This document shows positions 59,848-64,000 of a stretch of DNA of 64,000 nucleotides, piece after piece; position 1 is the first letter of the stretch, and every line of letters begins with the position of its first letter. A program made the translations under genes and the position numbers. Below the pieces are notes generated by a model. That model worked only from the letters and a program-made list of their open reading frames with translations, did no database searches and was not told the origin of the DNA. The stretch is from Bordetella genomosp. 9 (GTDB lineage: Bacteria; Pseudomonadota; Gammaproteobacteria; Burkholderiales; Burkholderiaceae_B): NCBI RefSeq assembly GCF_002119725.1, contig NZ_CP021109.1:3658001-3722000 (forward strand), written 5' to 3'.

Positions 59848-60755
59848 GCCGGATTCTCCTCGGCGGGCGCGCCGTGGCCCGCGGCGCGGCGGTCCGCGCA
59901 GTACTCGGTATCGGAACAGACGAAGCGGCGGGCGCCTTCATCGTCGAGGATGATTTCATCCAGGTAACTTTCGCGCGATCCGCACAAAGCGCAGCATTCG
60001 TTCCACTTTTCCACCGTGAAGGGGTGATCCTCGAAATCCAGGCTCTTCACACGCGTATAGGGGGGAACCGCGTAGACGCGCTTTTCGCGGCCCGCGCCGA
60101 ACAGCATCAAGGCGGGGCTGCCGTCCAGCTTGGGGTTGTCGAACTTCGGAATGGGCGATGGGCGCATCAGATAGCGGCCGTTCACCAGCACCGGATAGTC
60201 GTACGTGGTGGCGATGTGGCCGTGCCGCGCGATATCCTCGTAGAGCTTGACGTGCATACCGCCGTATTCGGCGAGGGCATGCATGGTGCGCGTTTCGGTT
60301 TCGCTGGGCTCCAGCCAGCGCAGCGGCTCGGGAATCGGCACCTGAAAGACCATGATCTGGCCTTCTTTCAGCGGCGTTTCCGGAATCCGGTGCCGCGTCT
60401 GGACGATGGTAGCCTCGTGCGTGGACTCCGTCGTCCGCACGCCCGTTACGCGCCCGAAGAAACGGCGGATATTGATGGCGTTGGTGGTGTCGTCCGAACC
60501 CTGGTCGATCACCTTCAACACGTCGCCGGCCCCGATGATGGCCGCCGTCACCTGGATGCCGCCCGTGCCCCAGCCATAGGGCAAGGGCATTTCGCGGCTG
60601 CCGAAGGGGACTTGATAGCCAGGGATCGCCACGGCCTTGAGCAGCGCGCGGCGCAGCATGCGCTTGGTGGACTCGTCCAGGTACCCGAAGTTGTAGTGCG
60701 GATCGCGCCTGGCTTGCGTGCGGGCCGCGGTGTCGGCGTGTTCGATGGTCGTCAT
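59844..60755 (-). CDS. phnJ: alpha-D-ribose 1-methylphosphonate 5-phosphate C-P lyase (303 aa)
   Basis: The radical-SAM enzyme that breaks the carbon-phosphorus bond. The unusual cluster and catalytic Cys motif CX2CX21CX5C is intact: Cys255, Cys258, Cys280 and Cys286 (ECCALCGS ... FVCSDTEYC). The family N-terminus NFGYLDESTKRMLRR and the segment PLPYGWGTGGIQVTAAI are present. It overlaps phnI by four bases and phnK by four, so translation is coupled through the core. Confidence 0.98.
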   Translation of the reverse strand: MTTIEHADTAARTQARRDPHYNFGYLDESTKRMLRRALLKAVAIPGYQVPFGSREMPLPYGWGTGGIQVTAAIIGAGDVLKVIDQGSDDTTNAINIRRFFGRVTGVRTTESTHEATIVQTRHRIPETPLKEGQIMVFQVPIPEPLRWLEPSETETRTMHALAEYGGMHVKLYEDIARHGHIATTYDYPVLVNGRYLMRPSPIPKFDNPKLDGSPALMLFGAGREKRVYAVPPYTRVKSLDFEDHPFTVEKWNECCALCGSRESYLDEIILDDEGARRFVCSDTEYCADRRAAGHGAPAEENPA

Positions 60756-61933
60756 GATGCAATGGCCTCATCCAGGGTGGAAGCAACGCCGGCGGACTGC
60801 GGGCGGTCCTGGGTGGCCGCCTTTCCGGCCGGAGCGGTGTCCGCGGCGCACCCGCCGCGATCTTGCCCGTGTTCGGCGCGCAAACGGCGCACGAGCTCTA
60901 GGTTGGCCTGGAAATCGACGTAGTGCGGCAGTTTCAGGTGCTGCACGAACCCGGACGCCTCGACGTTGTCGCTGTGATAGAGCACGAATTCGTGATCGTT
61001 GGCGGGCGCGTCCGCGGCTTCGCCCAGCTCGGCCGCGCGCAAGGCGCGGTCGACCAGGGCCATCGACATGGCCTTGCGCTCGCCATAGCCGAAGACCAGC
61101 CCATAGCCGCGGGTGAAGCGCGGCGCATCCTGTCCGCTGCCGGCGAACTGGCTGACCATCTGGCATTCCGTCACGTCGATTTCGCCAAGCGTCACGGCGA
61201 AACCCAGTTCTTCGACGAACATCTCGATTTCCACCGTACCGTAGCGAAGCTCCGCCGCGAACGGATGCGTATTGCCATAGCCGCGCTGGGTGGAATACCC
61301 CATGGAAAGCAGATAGCCTTCATCGGCGCGCGCCAGGTTCTGCAGCCGCGCCGCGCGCGATGCGGGAAACGTCAGGGGCTGCCGGGTCAGATCGAAGGGC
61401 GCCGGATCGCCCGGCGGCGCCGTCTCGTCTTCCACCAGCCCGTCCCGGGCCAGCAGATCCGTCACGCGCGGCATACGCGCGGCAATGGGTTCTTCGGCGG
61501 GCGGTAGCGGCGCGGGAGGCTGGGTGTCGTCTTCCAGGCTGAAGTCCAGCAGGCGTTGCGTGTAGTCGTACGTAGGACCCAGCACCTGCCCGCCGGGCAC
61601 GTCCTTGAAGGTGGCGGAGATACGCCGCTGCAGCCCCATGCGCGCCGTATCCACGGGCTGCGTGTAGCCGAAGCGCGGCAAGGTGGTACGGTAGGCGCGC
61701 AGCAGGAAAACCGCTTCGATTAGATCGCCGGCGGCCTGCTTGATGGCCAAGGCCGCCAGATGCGGGTCGTACAACGAACCTTCCGCCATGACGCGCGACA
61801 CCGCCAGCGGCATCTGCTCGCGAATCTGCGCCAGTGTCAGCGCCGGCACGGCGGTGTCGCCGCGCCGATAGCTGTCCAGCATCCGATAGGAATTCAGGAT
61901 GGCGCGCTCGCCGCCTTTCACAGCTACATACAT
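60752..61933 (-). CDS. phnI: C-P lyase core subunit PhnI (393 aa)
   Basis: Part of the PhnGHIJ core; with PhnG, PhnH and PhnL it displaces adenine from ATP by the phosphonate. Characteristic start MYVAVKGGERAILNSYRML, then LLDFSLEDDTQPP, SMGYSTQRGYGNTHPFAAEL and, near the end, NVEASGFVQHLKLPHYVDFQ. The C-terminal 40 residues are an Ala/Gly-rich extension. phnH ends two bases upstream. Confidence 0.97.
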   Translation of the reverse strand: MYVAVKGGERAILNSYRMLDSYRRGDTAVPALTLAQIREQMPLAVSRVMAEGSLYDPHLAALAIKQAAGDLIEAVFLLRAYRTTLPRFGYTQPVDTARMGLQRRISATFKDVPGGQVLGPTYDYTQRLLDFSLEDDTQPPAPLPPAEEPIAARMPRVTDLLARDGLVEDETAPPGDPAPFDLTRQPLTFPASRAARLQNLARADEGYLLSMGYSTQRGYGNTHPFAAELRYGTVEIEMFVEELGFAVTLGEIDVTECQMVSQFAGSGQDAPRFTRGYGLVFGYGERKAMSMALVDRALRAAELGEAADAPANDHEFVLYHSDNVEASGFVQHLKLPHYVDFQANLELVRRLRAEHGQDRGGCAADTAPAGKAATQDRPQSAGVASTLDEAIAS

Positions 61934-61934
61934 G

Positions 61935-62561
61935 TCAGTTCTCCAGCACGCAGCGGGCCGTGCGCGGCAGTCCGCATATCAGGTTGCCCTGCACCAGGAA
62001 TACGTCGACGCCAAGCGGAAATCGCCCGTGATTGGCGGCCCACTGCCCGAGGAATCCCTCTGGCAAACCCGAGACCGCCAGCGAGCGGCTATCCGGGATG
62101 CCGGGCCCGGACAATCGCAACGGCGCACCGCCGCCCAGCGATTCGACCTCGATCAACATGGTCGCCGACCGGTCCGGATACGCGGGCTCCCCGGCATCGC
62201 AGTCCTCCAGCGCCGGACCGGCGCACCCAGCCGGCACCACAACGAACCGGGCCTGCGCCGGTTGGTCCACCAGCGGGCAGGCGCAGTGAAAACGCAGAAA
62301 TGCGCGGGCGCCCTCACCCAGCGACGGCGGCAGCCACACCGCCGCATCGACGTCCGCCAGCGTCAGCAGCATCGCCGTCATTGCCGGCGACAGGCCGGCC
62401 GGCACACCTCGCGGCGGCTCGACCCGATGAACCGTGCCGGGATTCGCCAGCGCCTGCAGCGCCGCCCGGAACGTCGCCTGCGCGCCGCTCACCGGATCGT
62501 CGAACCCGGGCAACAGCGTCGGCGCACCCGACGTCCCATTCATCCATTCATGTACTGACAT
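61935..62561 (-). CDS. phnH: C-P lyase core subunit PhnH (208 aa)
   Basis: Core subunit of the phosphonate-breaking complex. Family blocks: LLPGFDDPVSGAQATFRAAL, ALANPGTVHRVEPP, LTLADVDAAVWLPPSL and AAPLRLSGPGIPDSRSLAV-like GAPLRLSGPGIPD. The GGAGA before ATG-GAT-ATG favours the second ATG (62561) by spacing; the first, 62567, is also possible. It lies 25 bases after phnG. Confidence 0.95.
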   Translation of the reverse strand: MSVHEWMNGTSGAPTLLPGFDDPVSGAQATFRAALQALANPGTVHRVEPPRGVPAGLSPAMTAMLLTLADVDAAVWLPPSLGEGARAFLRFHCACPLVDQPAQARFVVVPAGCAGPALEDCDAGEPAYPDRSATMLIEVESLGGGAPLRLSGPGIPDSRSLAVSGLPEGFLGQWAANHGRFPLGVDVFLVQGNLICGLPRTARCVLEN

Positions 62562-62586
62562 ATCCATTCTCCATGGCGCCACGCGC

Positions 62587-63060
62587 CTACGCGTCCTCAC
62601 CTCTCACCATCGTGAAGAAATCCACCCGGGTCTGCGCAGCCACGGCTGCTCGATTTGCCGCTTTCGCGGCATGGGCTTGCGCTAGGGGCTCGATCACGGC
62701 TTCGCGCACCCTCTCGTGCCAGGCGGGCATCTGCAGCAGGCCGTCGAGCACGGCCGCCTGTTCCGCGTGGCGCGGGGCGCGGCCGCGCACATAAGCGGTA
62801 CCCATTACGCCGTCGTCGAAGGCCACCGTGCAACGCGTCACGGACACCTCGCCCACGTTGAACTGTGCGCCGGTTCCGCCAGCGCGGCCACGGACCATTG
62901 CCATGCCGGTTTCCGGCGCACGCAGCGTGCGGTAGGCGGGCAGTTCCCCCAGGGCGGCGCAGGCCTGCGCGAGGGCGGCCGGCTCGGCCAGCGCCATGAC
63001 GCGCATCCATGCGGCGCGCGCCGCGTGCGGCGCCTGTGTGGCTTCGGGCGAAAGGTTCAT
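62587..63060 (-). CDS. phnG: C-P lyase core subunit PhnG (157 aa)
   Basis: First gene of the C-P lyase operon. The family shows as ARAAWMRVMALAEPAALAQA, APETGMAMVRGRAGGTGAQF, FNVGEVSVTRCTV and GTAYVRGRAPRHAEQAAVLD. It starts immediately after a PhnF operator and promoter. phnC, D, E, N and P are not between phnG and phnM and may lie beyond the right edge. Confidence 0.96.
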   Translation of the reverse strand: MNLSPEATQAPHAARAAWMRVMALAEPAALAQACAALGELPAYRTLRAPETGMAMVRGRAGGTGAQFNVGEVSVTRCTVAFDDGVMGTAYVRGRAPRHAEQAAVLDGLLQMPAWHERVREAVIEPLAQAHAAKAANRAAVAAQTRVDFFTMVRGEDA

Positions 63061-63072
63061 CTTTACCTCTAA

Positions 63073-63084
63073 ACGTCTATACGA
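63073..63084. promoter_or_regulatory. GntR/HutC-type operator for PhnF
   Basis: ACGTCTATACGA fits the HutC-subfamily consensus NyGTMTAKACNy at every defined position. It lies ten bases downstream of the phnG -10 box, at the start of the transcript, and next to the divergent phnF gene. Repression of phnG-M by PhnF is the natural reading. Confidence 0.75.
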
Positions 63085-63093
63085 TCAGATGGG

Positions 63094-63122
63094 AGTATGA
63101 TGCGCCGGCGGCGAAACTTCAA
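63094..63122 (-). promoter_or_regulatory. promoter of phnGHIJKLM
   Basis: On the minus strand, -35 TTGAAG (63117-63122), a 17-base spacer and -10 CATACT (63094-63099). Both boxes match four of six consensus bases. No Pho box is evident, though phosphate control cannot be excluded. Confidence 0.55.
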
Positions 63123-63184
63123 TCGCAGTGAAGCACGCTTTCGATGAATTTTTTGTGACCACCCTCGCATAACGGAAGACGATC

Positions 63185-63907
63185 ATGGTGGAACGAGGAT
63201 CGGGCATTGCCGTGTGGCGCCAGATCGGCGAAGCGCTGGCGGCCGAGATACGCAGCAAGCGCTACGCGCCGGGCGAACAACTGCCGCCGGAACCGGAACT
63301 GGCGGCCCGCTTTTCGGTGAACCGGCACACCATACGCCGCGCCATGGGCGAGCTGGAGCAGCATGGCCTGGTGCGCATCGAGCAGGGGCGCGGCACCTTC
63401 GTCCAGGAACATGCCATTGACTACGCCATCGGCAAGCGCACGCGCTTTTCCGAAAACCTGGGCAGTCAGGGCATGTTGGGGCATGTCGAAGTGGTCGGCA
63501 GCGAAGTCCTGAAGGCGGCCGACATCGCGCATCATCTGGGCCTTGCACGCAACGCCGCCCTGCTTCGCGTGCAGTTGCTCGGCAAGGCGGAAAACCGCAC
63601 GATCAATGTGTCGGAGCACTTCTTCGAGGAGAAGCGCTTTCCGGGCTTCGCCGACAAGCTGGCCGGCATCCGTTCGGTGTCGAAAACCTACCGGCACTTC
63701 GGCATCGCCGACTACACGCGCAAGTGGTCGCGCATCACCGCCACCTTGCCCAACGAAGAGACCGCGCGACTGCTCGGGCAGCCCAAGACACGGCCCATCC
63801 TGAAGGTGGAGGCCTTGAACATAGACCAGGACGGCGCGCCGCTGCAATACAGCATTACGCGCTTCTCCGGCGATTGGGTGCAGCTGATGGTCACCGACGA
63901 TAACTAG
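63185..63907 (+). CDS. phnF: phosphonate operon repressor PhnF, GntR/HutC family (240 aa)
   Basis: N-terminal winged helix of the GntR family at about residues 8-75: WRQIGEALAAEIRSKRYAPG, EPELAARFSVNRHTIRRAM and LVRIEQGRGTFVQ. The C-terminal UTRA ligand domain follows, with HFFEEKRFPGFADKLAG and GAPLQYSITRFSGDWVQLMV. GGAAG is seven bases before the ATG at 63185. It is divergent from phnGHIJKLM and the operator at 63073-63084 fits its family. It most likely represses that operon until a phosphonate-derived ligand appears. Confidence 0.93.
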   Translation: MVERGSGIAVWRQIGEALAAEIRSKRYAPGEQLPPEPELAARFSVNRHTIRRAMGELEQHGLVRIEQGRGTFVQEHAIDYAIGKRTRFSENLGSQGMLGHVEVVGSEVLKAADIAHHLGLARNAALLRVQLLGKAENRTINVSEHFFEEKRFPGFADKLAGIRSVSKTYRHFGIADYTRKWSRITATLPNEETARLLGQPKTRPILKVEALNIDQDGAPLQYSITRFSGDWVQLMVTDDN

Positions 63908-64000
63908 GGCCGGCGCCGGCGCGCGCAAGCGCGGTCTCGCCTGCAGCGCACCCCGTGCCAGCGCGCCGGCGCGACGACGTGCGCGTCCAGGCTTCGATGC

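Overview
The window is very GC-rich DNA with dense coding on both strands and reads as a contiguous chromosome segment of a betaproteobacterium of the Alcaligenaceae, most likely a Bordetella (or close to Achromobacter). This rests on the gene set and order (glnS, minCDE, ettA, purEK-sua5, purC, fba), on LysR/LivK-type transport abundance, and on a dispersed palindromic intergenic repeat. The species is inference. I see no rRNA, tRNA, CRISPR array, integrase or insertion sequence.

Layout. 1-5.0 kb: 3' end of glnS, a small hypothetical gene, a CPBP membrane protease, the division-site operon minC-minD-minE, then a convergent glycine-zipper lipoprotein gene; the two transcripts meet at a rod-like hairpin. 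5.1-13.4 kb: two copies of a dispersed palindromic repeat, ettA, an acidic hypothetical protein, a three-gene branched-chain-type ABC transporter in which LivM and LivG are fused and LivF is absent, a LysR regulator and a 42-residue basic protein. 13.5-23.1 kb: a KDG kinase/KDPG aldolase pair with a clear palindromic operator, a double-length UvrA paralogue, pabB and pabC. 23.1-31.9 kb: tcdA, a BaeSR-like two-component system, an MFS exporter, chaC, pdxH, a flavin reductase, an FAD oxidoreductase and purU. 31.9-37.4 kb: a 625-base non-coding region full of palindromes and G-rich simple repeats, then gltIJKL (glutamate/aspartate uptake) with a tandem array of 126-base repeats between gltI and gltJ, and a GcvA-type LysR gene. 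37.7-43.2 kb: an acetolactate-synthase-like enzyme, glutaryl-CoA dehydrogenase, a lipoprotein-like unknown, a MaoC-type dehydratase and a polar amino-acid binding protein. 43.6-49.5 kb: housekeeping genes sua5, purK, purE, dsbB with a DUF5993 partner, purC and fba. 49.7-53.6 kb: small unknown genes and a complete yfiR-yfiN-yfiB cyclic-di-GMP module. 53.6-56.8 kb: a large, apparently lower-GC gene for a protein with eight 47-residue ankyrin-like repeats, which looks like a secreted effector. 57.1-63.9 kb: the carbon-phosphorus lyase core operon phnGHIJKLM with the divergent repressor gene phnF and a well-defined operator and promoter.

How it fits together. Most of the window is core metabolism: division-site placement, purine and folate synthesis, pyridoxal phosphate salvage, lower glycolysis and Entner-Doudoroff-type sugar acid use. 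Accessory traits are layered on: phosphonate use, amino-acid uptake, envelope stress sensing and c-di-GMP control. The most unusual items are the ankyrin-like effector candidate, the fused LivM-LivG permease/ATPase without LivF, the 1,940-residue UvrA, and three families of intergenic repeats that sit at gene ends or between genes of one operon.
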